Made by a program: the position numbers and the translations under genes. 5,148 nt of DNA from an uncultured Eubacteriales bacterium (GTDB taxonomy: Bacteria > Bacillota > Clostridia > TANB77 > CAG-508), in contig CACWHO010000055.1 of the NCBI GenBank assembly GCA_902760765.1, forward strand, positions 1 through 5,148, written 5' to 3'. Positions 1 to 5,148 of this stretch are shown here, one piece after another. Position 1 is the stretch's first letter. Every line of letters begins with the position of its first letter. The notes below the pieces were generated by a model. It made no database searches and was not told the origin of the DNA. It saw only the letters and a list, made by a program, of their open reading frames with translations.

Positions 1-1
1 C

Positions 2-376
2 TGGCTAAGAAAATACTCAAAAGACCCAGATGAAACATATGTAAGAGGATTTTTAGGAAGAATGCTATTTTCTGGAGAAGAAGCATTAAAACCTGTTAAG
101 GTACTTTCTGGTGGAGAAAAAGTAAGATGTGTTCTCTCAAAAATGATGCTTTCAGGGGCAAATTTCTTGATATTTGATGAACCCACAAACCATTTAGACA
201 TGGAAAGTATTACATCCGTAAACGAAGGTATGAAAAAATTTATAGGCAATATTTTATTTACATCACATGACCATGAATTAACACAAACAGTTGCAAATAG
301 AATAATTGATATAAAAGAAGATGGAAATGCAATAGATAGAGAAGTTACATATAATGAATATTTAGGTGTTGAATAA
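2..376 (+). CDS. ABC-F family ATPase, YbiT/YkpA type, C-terminal part (5' end off window)
   Basis: The frame is open from base 2 and ends at TAA 374-376, so only the last 124 residues of a protein usually over 500 residues long are visible. They hold most of the second nucleotide-binding domain. The ABC signature LSGGEK is at visible residues 35-40. Walker B plus catalytic glutamate (FLIFDE) is at 55-60, followed by the PTNHLD motif typical of ABC-F proteins. The switch histidine lies in TSHDH, at about residue 89. The segments GFLGRMLFSGEE and LSKMMLSGAN, and the ending IDREVTYNEYLG, are what I recall of the YbiT/YkpA subgroup; this is from memory, not a search. ABC-F proteins are soluble, lack membrane domains, and generally act on the ribosome, with some subgroups giving antibiotic resistance by ribosome protection. 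No C-terminal extension is present. Function in translation is inferred from the family. Confidence 0.93.
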   Translation, partial: WLRKYSKDPDETYVRGFLGRMLFSGEEALKPVKVLSGGEKVRCVLSKMMLSGANFLIFDEPTNHLDMESITSVNEGMKKFIGNILFTSHDHELTQTVANRIIDIKEDGNAIDREVTYNEYLGVE

Positions 377-396
377 ATTTTTAAAAATGATATAAT
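369..396 (+). promoter_or_regulatory. Sigma-A-type promoter with extended -10 for the DUF5684 gene
   Basis: A perfect extended -10, TGATATAAT, lies at 388-396. A weak -35, TTGAAT (4 of 6 matches), lies at 369-374 with a 16-base spacer. The expected start of transcription is about 402-404, leaving a leader of about 25 bases before ATG 428. The -35 overlaps the last codons and stop of the ABC-F gene. The palindrome ATTTTTAAAAAT (377-388) sits in the spacer. I saw no terminator hairpin between the ABC-F stop and this promoter, so readthrough from upstream is also possible. Confidence 0.65.
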
Positions 397-653
397 ATAA
401 AAAAATAAAAAGAAAGAGGTGGAAAAAATGCATGTTATGATGTATGATACACCACATAGTATGGAAACAGCAGGTATATTTGGTTTTTTAGCAGGAATAG
501 GAGTAGCAATGTGGATATTCATTGTTGCAATTGCTATTCTTTCATTAATAGGAAAATGGAAAATGTTTTCTAAAGCAGGAGTTGGAGGATGGGAATCTTT
601 AATCCCAATACATTCAGATGTTGTAGCTCATAACTCTAAGGTGAGCTTGAAAT

Positions 654-731
654 GATTTTATTTTACAATTTTGATTTAATCGTTACAGCTTGAGTGGTTG
701 TAACGATTTTTTACTGTCTAAAAAATAAATC
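654..731. mobile_element. Putative small MITE-like insertion inside the DUF5684 gene
   Basis: This block separates two in-frame halves of one gene. Its ends are imperfect inverted repeats: GATTTTATTTT (654-664) and AAAATAAATC (722-731), which pair over 10 bases with one bulged T. A further ACA/TGT match (665-667 with 715-717) and the central hairpin (678-708) make most of the block foldable. It encodes no protein. The boundaries are inferred from the inverted repeats and from the length the family needs; the left edge could lie further upstream, anywhere from about 611. I looked for a target-site duplication and found none longer than a few A/T bases. An alternative is the right-end relic of an IS200/IS605-type element, which has subterminal hairpins and makes no target duplication. 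Confidence 0.45.
678..712 (+). terminator. Terminator-like hairpin inside the insertion
   Basis: A perfect 10-bp stem, AATCGTTACA (678-687) with TGTAACGATT (699-708), encloses an 11-base loop. The T-run at 707-712 follows directly. On the plus strand this has the form of an intrinsic terminator. If active, it would end transcription from the promoter at 369-396 shortly after the premature stop codon and uncouple the C-terminal half of the broken gene. The minus strand has no comparable T-run. Confidence 0.65.
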
Positions 732-920
732 TAATTATTTTGTTTGGAATAGGACCAATAGTACTTGCATTTTGGACTAACATTGAATTAGCTAAGGCAT
801 TTGGAAAAGGAGTAGGATTTGGAATTTTAATGACATTTTTCCCATATATTTGTTTTTTAATTTTAGGATTTGGAAAAGCAGAATATATTGGAAATAAGAC
901 ACAAGAACAATAAAAAATTT

Positions 921-961
921 ATAAAGAGCATAAAATTAAATTTTATGCTCTTTATTTTTTT
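921..961 (+). terminator. Strong intrinsic terminator after the DUF5684 gene
   Basis: A perfect 15-bp stem, ATAAAGAGCATAAAA (921-935) with TTTTATGCTCTTTAT (941-955), has a 5-base loop and a run of seven T (955-961). It begins 7 bases after the TAA at 911-913. The A-run at 912-917 means it could also work on the minus strand, although no minus-strand gene is nearby. It isolates tex from upstream transcription. Confidence 0.9.
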
Positions 962-970
962 GAAAATTTA

Positions 971-979
971 TGATATATT
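971..979 (+). promoter_or_regulatory. tex: Possible extended -10 for tex
   Basis: TGATATATT matches the extended -10 pattern TGnTATAAT at all but one position. No good -35 is visible at the right distance, since that place is taken by the terminator T-run. Expected transcription start is about 985-987, keeping the Shine-Dalgarno at 1009-1014 within the leader. A rival is TTGAAA (980-985) with TATAAA (1002-1007), spacer 16, but it would start the transcript at or after the Shine-Dalgarno. Some promoter is expected here, because a strong terminator lies just upstream and tex begins at 1042. Confidence 0.35.
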
Positions 980-1008
980 TTGAAAGCAAATGATTGCAAA
1001 ATATAAAA

Positions 1009-1041
1009 AGGAGGAATACTGAAATATCAGTAAAATAAGAC
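1009..1041 (+). promoter_or_regulatory. tex: Distant Shine-Dalgarno with hairpin between it and the tex ATG
   Basis: The only strong ribosome binding site before tex is AGGAGG at 1009-1014, which leaves 27 bases to ATG 1042, far beyond the usual 5-10. The gap contains a perfect 6-bp hairpin, TACTGA (1017-1022) with TCAGTA (1027-1032), and a 4-base loop. Folding it would remove 16 bases from the path and leave an effective spacing of about 11. An in-frame TAA at 1036-1038 rules out a start closer to the Shine-Dalgarno in the tex frame. That folding enables or tunes translation is inference. Confidence 0.5.
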
Positions 1042-3183
1042 ATGGATAAGATAGTAAAACAAATTGCAGAAGAATTAAATATTAAAGACTCACAAGTAGA
1101 AAATACAAGTTATAGAAAAGAAGTAACAGGTGGATTAAGTGATGAAGTATTAAGAACATTTGGAGAAAGACTTACATATTTAAGAAATTTAGAAACAAGA
1201 AAACAAGAAATTATAAAATCAATAGATGAACAGGGAAAATTAACAGACGAGATTTTACAAGCAATAGCAATCTCTAAGACTTTAGCAGAAGTTGAAGATA
1301 TTTATAGACCATTTAAGCAAAAGAAAAAGACTAGAGCAACAGTGGCAAAGGCTAAAGGATTAGAGCCATTGGCAAAAATAATTATAGAACAAAAAGAAGA
1401 AAAACCAATAGAAGAAATTGCAAAAGAATACATAAATATAGATAAATTATCAGAGGAAGATAAAAAGAATAAAGATAAAGTAGTAAATTCAGTAGAAGAG
1501 GCAATCCAAGGAGCTTTGGATATTATTGCAGAAGATATTTCAGATAATAGTAAATATAGAAAAGAAATCAAAAGACAATGCTGGAGAGAGGCACAAATTC
1601 AAACGAAAGCTAAAGATGAAGAACAAAAATCTAATTATGAAATGTATTATGATAAAAAAGAACCGATAAAATATATTCCAAGTCATAGAATTTTAGCAAT
1701 AAATAGGGGAGAAAAAGAAGATTTCTTAAAAGTTAAAATTGAAAAGCCAGAAGATAAGATTTTAGCATATATTGAAAAGGATATTATAAAAGGTGACACA
1801 CAATTTACGGAAATGCTTAAATCAACAATTTTAGATAGTTTTGAAAGATTGATAGAACCATCAATTGATAGAGAAATACGTGCTGATTTGACTGAAAAAG
1901 CTGAAGAAAAAGCTATAAAAGTATTTGGGAAAAACGCAAAACAACTATTATTAGGAGCACCAATTAAAGGAAAAACTGTAATGGGATTTGACCCAGCATA
2001 TAGAACAGGATGCAAAATTGCAGTAATTGATGAAACTGGTAAAGTTTTGGATTACACAACAGTATATCCAACAGAGCCACAAAATGATGTTATTGGTGCT
2101 AAAAAAGAATTATTAAAATTAATTGACAAAGATAAAATAGACATGGTTGCAATTGGAAATGGAACTGCATCAAGAGAGTCAGAAGCATTTGTTGCAGACT
2201 TAATAAAAGATACATCAAGAGATGTACACTATGTTATTGTAAGTGAAGCAGGAGCATCAGTTTATTCTGCATCAAAACTTGCAACAGAAGAATATCCTGA
2301 TATAAATGTTTCTATAAGAGGAGCCATTTCAATAGCAAGAAGATTGCAAGATCCACTTGCAGAACTTGTAAAAATCGACCCAAAAGCAATTGGAGTAGGG
2401 CAATATCAACATGATGTAAATCAAAGTAAATTAGCCGAAAGCCTTACAGGAGTTGTAGAAGATAGTGTTAATAAAGTTGGAGTTGATGTAAATACTGCAA
2501 CACCTTCTTTACTTTCATATGTTTCTGGAATAAATAAAACAATTGCAAAAAATATTGTAAAATATAGAGATGAAAACGGAAAATTAAAAGAAAGAAAAGA
2601 ACTTTTAAAGGTGCCAAAACTAGGGAAAGTTGCATATGAACAATGTGCAGGTTTTTTAAGAATACCAGATGGTAAAAATGCATTAGAAATAACAGCAGTA
2701 CACCCTGAAAGTTATGAAGCAACAGAAAATCTTCTAAAATCACTTGGATTTGATAAAGAAGATTTAAGAGATAGAATAAAAGCAGATGAATTAAGGCAAA
2801 AATTAAAAACTGTTGATATAAAGAAAGAAGCAGAAAAATTAAATATTGGTGAAATGACTTTAACAGATATTATTAGTGAACTTAGCAAACCAGGAAGAGA
2901 TCCTCGTGAAGATATGCCAAAACCAATATTAAGACAAGATGTATTAAAATTTGAAGACTTACAAGTTGGTATGATTTTAAATGGAACTGTTAGAAATGTT
3001 ATAGATTTTGGTGCATTTGTCGATATTGGCGTAAAATATGATGGACTTGTACATATTTCAGAAATGAGTGATAAATTTATAAAAAATCCTTCTGATTTAG
3101 TATCAGTAGGTGATATTGTAAAAGTAAAAGTTATAAAAATAGACCCAGAAAGAAAAAAAGTTGCACTTTCTATGAAAGTTTAA
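1042..3183 (+). CDS. tex: Tex, RNA-binding transcription/translation accessory protein
   Basis: The product is a 713-residue Tex/YhgF-family protein, a cytoplasmic nucleic-acid-binding factor linked to transcription and related to eukaryotic Spt6. In order it has a helical N-terminal region with YRKEVTGGLSDE (24-35) and ERLTYLRNLE (42-51); YRPFKQKKKTRAT (88-100); a YqgF/RNase H-like domain starting near 311 with GFDPAYRTGCK (315-325) and continuing through VIVSEAGASVYSAS (398-411); helix-hairpin-helix repeats at about 485-545; and a C-terminal S1 RNA-binding domain (638-713) with GTVRNVIDFGAFVDIG and DGLVHISEMS. Normally QVENT is followed by about 15 residues ending in the IPFIAR signature before YRKEV; here one serine (S23) replaces them, a net loss of about 14 codons in frame. 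The remaining length fits the family. ATG 1042 is the first start after an in-frame TAA at 1036-1038. The htrA gene follows after 63 bases. Confidence 0.97.
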   Translation: MDKIVKQIAEELNIKDSQVENTSYRKEVTGGLSDEVLRTFGERLTYLRNLETRKQEIIKSIDEQGKLTDEILQAIAISKTLAEVEDIYRPFKQKKKTRATVAKAKGLEPLAKIIIEQKEEKPIEEIAKEYINIDKLSEEDKKNKDKVVNSVEEAIQGALDIIAEDISDNSKYRKEIKRQCWREAQIQTKAKDEEQKSNYEMYYDKKEPIKYIPSHRILAINRGEKEDFLKVKIEKPEDKILAYIEKDIIKGDTQFTEMLKSTILDSFERLIEPSIDREIRADLTEKAEEKAIKVFGKNAKQLLLGAPIKGKTVMGFDPAYRTGCKIAVIDETGKVLDYTTVYPTEPQNDVIGAKKELLKLIDKDKIDMVAIGNGTASRESEAFVADLIKDTSRDVHYVIVSEAGASVYSASKLATEEYPDINVSIRGAISIARRLQDPLAELVKIDPKAIGVGQYQHDVNQSKLAESLTGVVEDSVNKVGVDVNTATPSLLSYVSGINKTIAKNIVKYRDENGKLKERKELLKVPKLGKVAYEQCAGFLRIPDGKNALEITAVHPESYEATENLLKSLGFDKEDLRDRIKADELRQKLKTVDIKKEAEKLNIGEMTLTDIISELSKPGRDPREDMPKPILRQDVLKFEDLQVGMILNGTVRNVIDFGAFVDIGVKYDGLVHISEMSDKFIKNPSDLVSVGDIVKVKVIKIDPERKKVALSMKV

Positions 3184-3228
3184 AAAATTTTAAAAAGGGA
3201 ATAATTAAAAATAAGAAAACTAAAGTAG

Positions 3229-3234
3229 AAAGGG
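3229..3234 (+). promoter_or_regulatory. htrA: Ribosome binding site for htrA
   Basis: AAAGGG lies 12 bases upstream of ATG 3247, slightly longer spacing than ideal. A second G-rich stretch, AAAAAGGGA, follows the tex stop (around 3192-3200) but has no start codon close behind it. I see no convincing promoter or terminator in the 63-base gap between tex and htrA, which supports co-transcription. Confidence 0.55.
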
Positions 3235-3246
3235 ACTTGAATATTT

Positions 3247-4380
3247 ATGAAAGCAAAAAGAGAGAAAAAGAAAAGCAAATTTACAAAGACTTTTGAATTC
3301 TTATTTTTAATTACAATATTAGCTGGAATATTTTATTACCTATATTATACATATCAAAATATAAGTATAGAGCCAAGTAATTATGAAACTAAAAAAGTAC
3401 AATCCACAGTAAATGAACAAACTGTGGAAAATGTAGAAGAAAATAGCAAAACAGTAGGAGATACAATTGAAAATATGATGTCAAGTATTGTTGGAATTTC
3501 TAAATTAAAAGATACTGGAGGTTCAATATTTTCTAATAGTAATGAAACATCACTTGGTTTAGGTACAGGAATTATTGTTTCAGAAAATGGATATATATTA
3601 AGCAATGAACATGTTACAGGGCAGAAGTTTAGTACGTGTTATATTACTTTGGAAAATAATAAAAAATATACAGGTACTGTTGTGTGGAGTGATTCAGATT
3701 TAGATTTATCTATAACAAAAATAGAAGCGGAAGGGTTAAAAAAAGCAAACTTAGGAGATTCTGATAATATAAAAATTGGTGAAACTGTTTACGCAATAGG
3801 AAATCCAATTGGATATGAGTTTAGAAGAACAGTTACGGCAGGAATAATTAGTAGTAAGAATAGAAGCATCAAATTAGATGAAAATGAAAAAACATATATG
3901 TCAAACTTGATTCAAACAGATGCAACAATAAACCCTGGTAATAGTGGGGGACCATTAATTTATCCAAATGGAAATGTTATTGGAATTAATACAGTTAAAA
4001 TAAATTCAGCAGATGGAATAGGGTTTGCAATTCCTATAAATGTTGCAAAGCCTGTAATAGAGAGCTTCATAAATGAAAATAAATTTGAACAGGCAACAAT
4101 TGGAATTTATGCATATGATAAAGATGTTATTCCTTATTTAAGTGATGATAAAAATTTTACTAAAGGAATTTATGTTGCTCAAATAATCACTGGTGGACCT
4201 GCAGATAATAAGACTTTACAAGAGGGAGATATTATAAATTCTATTGATGGTATAGAATTGAATACTATGAATGATTTAAGAGAATACATTTTTAAGAAAA
4301 AACCAGGGGATATTGTTAATTTACAAATTTCAAGAAGAAAGATTGTTAAGAATGTAAATATAACATTAGGAAGTAAATAA
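3247..4380 (+). CDS. htrA: HtrA/DegP-type membrane-anchored serine protease with PDZ domain
   Basis: The product is a 377-residue protein of the S1C (HtrA) family, which degrades or handles misfolded proteins at the cell surface. A lysine/arginine-rich start (residues 1-14) and a single hydrophobic segment (about 17-36) predict an N-terminal membrane anchor with the rest outside. A polar, acidic linker (about 40-80) follows. The protease domain carries the full triad by motif: His122 in LSNEHVTG, Asp153 in DLDLSITKIE, and Ser233 in NPGNSGGPLI. TDATINPGNSGGP and GIGFAIP are classic HtrA signatures. One PDZ domain occupies about 287-373, including GGPADNKTLQEGDIINSIDG. Length fits Firmicutes HtrA proteins with one PDZ. 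The start at ATG 3247 is supported by AAAGGG upstream and an in-frame TGA at 3238-3240. It probably shares a transcript with tex; I know of no required functional link. Confidence 0.95.
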   Translation: MKAKREKKKSKFTKTFEFLFLITILAGIFYYLYYTYQNISIEPSNYETKKVQSTVNEQTVENVEENSKTVGDTIENMMSSIVGISKLKDTGGSIFSNSNETSLGLGTGIIVSENGYILSNEHVTGQKFSTCYITLENNKKYTGTVVWSDSDLDLSITKIEAEGLKKANLGDSDNIKIGETVYAIGNPIGYEFRRTVTAGIISSKNRSIKLDENEKTYMSNLIQTDATINPGNSGGPLIYPNGNVIGINTVKINSADGIGFAIPINVAKPVIESFINENKFEQATIGIYAYDKDVIPYLSDDKNFTKGIYVAQIITGGPADNKTLQEGDIINSIDGIELNTMNDLREYIFKKKPGDIVNLQISRRKIVKNVNITLGSK

Positions 4381-4388
4381 AAAAGTGC

Positions 4389-4434
4389 AAGTGGAGATTA
4401 CTGAAAATTGTTGTTCTTTCAGTAATCTCCATTT
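4389..4434. terminator. Hairpin terminator between convergent htrA and M23 genes
   Basis: A perfect 15-bp stem pairs TGGAGATTACTGAAA (4392-4406) with TTTCAGTAATCTCCA (4417-4431) around a 10-base loop. It extends by one G-U and two A-U pairs to 4389-4434. It begins 8 bases after the htrA stop. The plus-strand tail (ATTTAATATT) has no clean T-run. On the minus strand a run of six T (complement of 4379-4384) follows about 5 bases after the extended stem. It most likely serves as a shared terminator for the two convergent genes. The rest of the gap, 4435-4494, is AT-rich with nothing I can name. Confidence 0.7.
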
Positions 4435-4494
4435 AATATTACATATTTAAAAATTTAGTTCAAAACAAAGTTATCTGCAAATTATAATTATATT

Positions 4495-5148
4495 TTATAA
4501 ATCATTATCTATAAAATTATATTTCCTTGAAAAGTCATTTGTGCTTTTATCGTTTACAAAAACAGCAGAAGTATTTTGCCTTAAAAACTCCACAATTTGA
4601 TAGACATCAATCCAAATTTCATTATTTCCTTCAACTTGAGATTCATCAAAAATAAGTTGCATACCAAAGTGCAAATGCGGAACATTAATATTATTTATAT
4701 TTTCTTTTAAACTATATCCAGTCATTCCAAGATAACCGATAACGTCGCCAGCTTTTACTTCTGCACCCTCATAAAGATTTTTTGCATATGGATGATTTTT
4801 TCTAAGATGAGCATAATAGTAGTACCTTTTTTTATCATAGCTACGAATACCAATGCGCCAACCACCATATCTATTCCATCCTAAATGTTCAATTGTTCCA
4901 GATTCAACAGCAATAATTGGTGTTCCAATACTTCCCATTAAATCATTTCCAAGGTGTTTCCTTTTAAAACCATAAGATCTTGAATTTCCAAAATCATCAT
5001 AATGGCTAAAAGAATAATTTTTTGCAATTGGCAAAAATGCTTTGATGCCATATTTTGTTTTAAATGAGGTAGTGCCATCATCATTTACAGTTTCAATACT
5101 ATAATTACCAATAAAACCACCTAAAACAGCAGAATAACAATTAAAATA
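4495..5148 (-). CDS. M23 (LytM-type) zinc metallopeptidase, N-terminus off window
   Basis: The frame is open from the right edge to TAA at 4497-4495, giving 217 visible residues. A TTG at 5034 could be mistaken for the start. However, the reading frame continues upstream without a stop for 38 more codons (YFNCYSAVLGGFIG, then KYGIKAF), and these look like real protein, so the gene is partial. LytM-type peptidases cut peptide cross-links in peptidoglycan, usually Gly- or D-Ala-containing bonds. The zinc ligands are visible: HxxxD in KHLGNDLMG (visible His65 and Asp69) and HxH in VPHLHFG (visible His158 and His160). The additional active-site histidine is in YYYYAHLRK. GTPIIAVESGTIEHLGW and VKAGDVIGYLGMTG are typical core strands of the fold. 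About 45 residues follow the HxH motif. No signal sequence or promoter can be judged, because the N-terminus lies outside. It converges on htrA. Confidence 0.93.
   Translation of the reverse strand, partial: YFNCYSAVLGGFIGNYSIETVNDDGTTSFKTKYGIKAFLPIAKNYSFSHYDDFGNSRSYGFKRKHLGNDLMGSIGTPIIAVESGTIEHLGWNRYGGWRIGIRSYDKKRYYYYAHLRKNHPYAKNLYEGAEVKAGDVIGYLGMTGYSLKENINNINVPHLHFGMQLIFDESQVEGNNEIWIDVYQIVEFLRQNTSAVFVNDKSTNDFSRKYNFIDNDL

Larger units (their letters stand above)
428..913 (+). pseudogene. DUF5684-type small membrane protein gene, interrupted by a short insertion
   Basis: The N-terminal half has a hydrophobic segment (IFGFLAGIGVAMWIFIVAIAILSLI) followed by KWKMFSKAGVGGWESLIPI. This is the 'K-AG--GW--LIPI' signature I associate with DUF5684 membrane proteins of unknown function. 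Translation stops at TGA 653-655. The missing C-terminal half is readable from about 731 to TAA 911-913: a hydrophobic stretch, then ELAKAFGKGVGFGILM and a second hydrophobic stretch ending in LGFGKAEYIG, the usual end of this family. Both halves are in the same frame, with in-frame stops at 653, 677, 701 and 719 between them. Removing about 78 bases (654-731) would restore a protein of about 135 residues with near-normal family spacing. The start is ATG 428, because GAGGTGG (416-422) is its Shine-Dalgarno; the in-frame GTG at 419 lies inside that site. A truncated 75-residue product could still be made. Confidence 0.8.

Noticed and set aside
678..708. Hairpin considered as an integron attC site.
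   Set aside because: The arms do not carry the paired RYYYAAC/GTTRRRY core sites, there is no integrase or cassette array, and the T-run fits a terminator better.
620..712. Resemblance to a type II CRISPR tracrRNA: a GTTGTAGCTC start, a small hairpin (AGCTCA 625-630 with TGAGCT 642-647), then a terminator hairpin.
   Set aside because: No cas gene, no repeat array and no matching repeat exist in the window, the resemblance is limited to a short common word, and the block sits inside a broken protein gene.
635..734. TCTAA at 635-639, 717-721 and 730-734 as possible target-site duplication of the insertion.
   Set aside because: Excision between any of these pairs leaves the two gene halves out of frame, and such short AT-rich repeats are expected by chance.
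1017..1032. Similarity between the tex-leader hairpin (TACTGAAA...TCAGTA) and the 4392-4431 hairpin (ATTACTGAAAA...TTCAGTAAT).
   Set aside because: Only about 8 bases per arm match and the rest differs in stem, loop and context; chance is sufficient.
1019..1033. Tiny upstream reading frame CTG AAA TAT CAG TAA just after the tex Shine-Dalgarno.
   Set aside because: CTG is a very rare bacterial start and the frame has four sense codons; it coincides with the hairpin, which explains the sequence better.
1302..2743. Three long open frames on the minus strand within tex (1302-1571, 1683-2015, 2468-2743).
   Set aside because: They are shadows of the AT-rich tex coding strand, with low-complexity Leu/Ile/Phe/Ser translations and no family resemblance.
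3381..3605. Minus-strand open frame within htrA.
   Set aside because: Antisense shadow of a well-supported gene; its translation shows no recognisable motif.

Overview
The window is very AT-rich and carries genes in the style of a low-GC Bacillota, most likely a Clostridia-type gut anaerobe. The evidence is strong AGGAGG-type ribosome binding sites, extended -10 promoters, and recognisable Firmicutes versions of ABC-F, Tex, HtrA and M23 proteins. Species cannot be named from the sequence alone. No tRNA, rRNA, CRISPR array or complete transposase gene is visible.

Layout, left to right. (1) Positions 2-376, plus strand: the C-terminal part of an ABC-F ATPase of the YbiT/YkpA type, cut by the left edge. 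(2) A clear promoter (369-396) and Shine-Dalgarno serve a small membrane-protein gene of the DUF5684 type (428-913). That gene is broken. Its two halves lie in the same frame but are separated by a short stop-filled block with inverted-repeat ends and an internal terminator-like hairpin (about 654-731). A strong intrinsic terminator follows at 921-961. (3) Positions 1042-3183, plus: tex, an RNA-binding transcription/translation accessory protein. It has an unusually long gap between Shine-Dalgarno and start codon, filled by a small hairpin, and it lacks a normally conserved stretch near its N-terminus. (4) Positions 3247-4380, plus: an HtrA-type membrane-anchored serine protease with a PDZ domain, 63 bases after tex and plausibly co-transcribed with it. 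(5) A long perfect hairpin at 4389-4434 separates it from (6) a convergent, right-truncated M23 (LytM-type) zinc metallopeptidase gene on the minus strand (4495-5148).

The genes are mostly housekeeping: ribosome-associated ATPase, transcription/translation accessory factor, envelope protein quality control and peptidoglycan hydrolysis. I did not find a convincing new multi-gene system. The observations most worth checking are the small element inside the DUF5684 gene, the hairpin between the tex ribosome binding site and its ATG, and the 14-residue gap in the Tex N-terminal signature.
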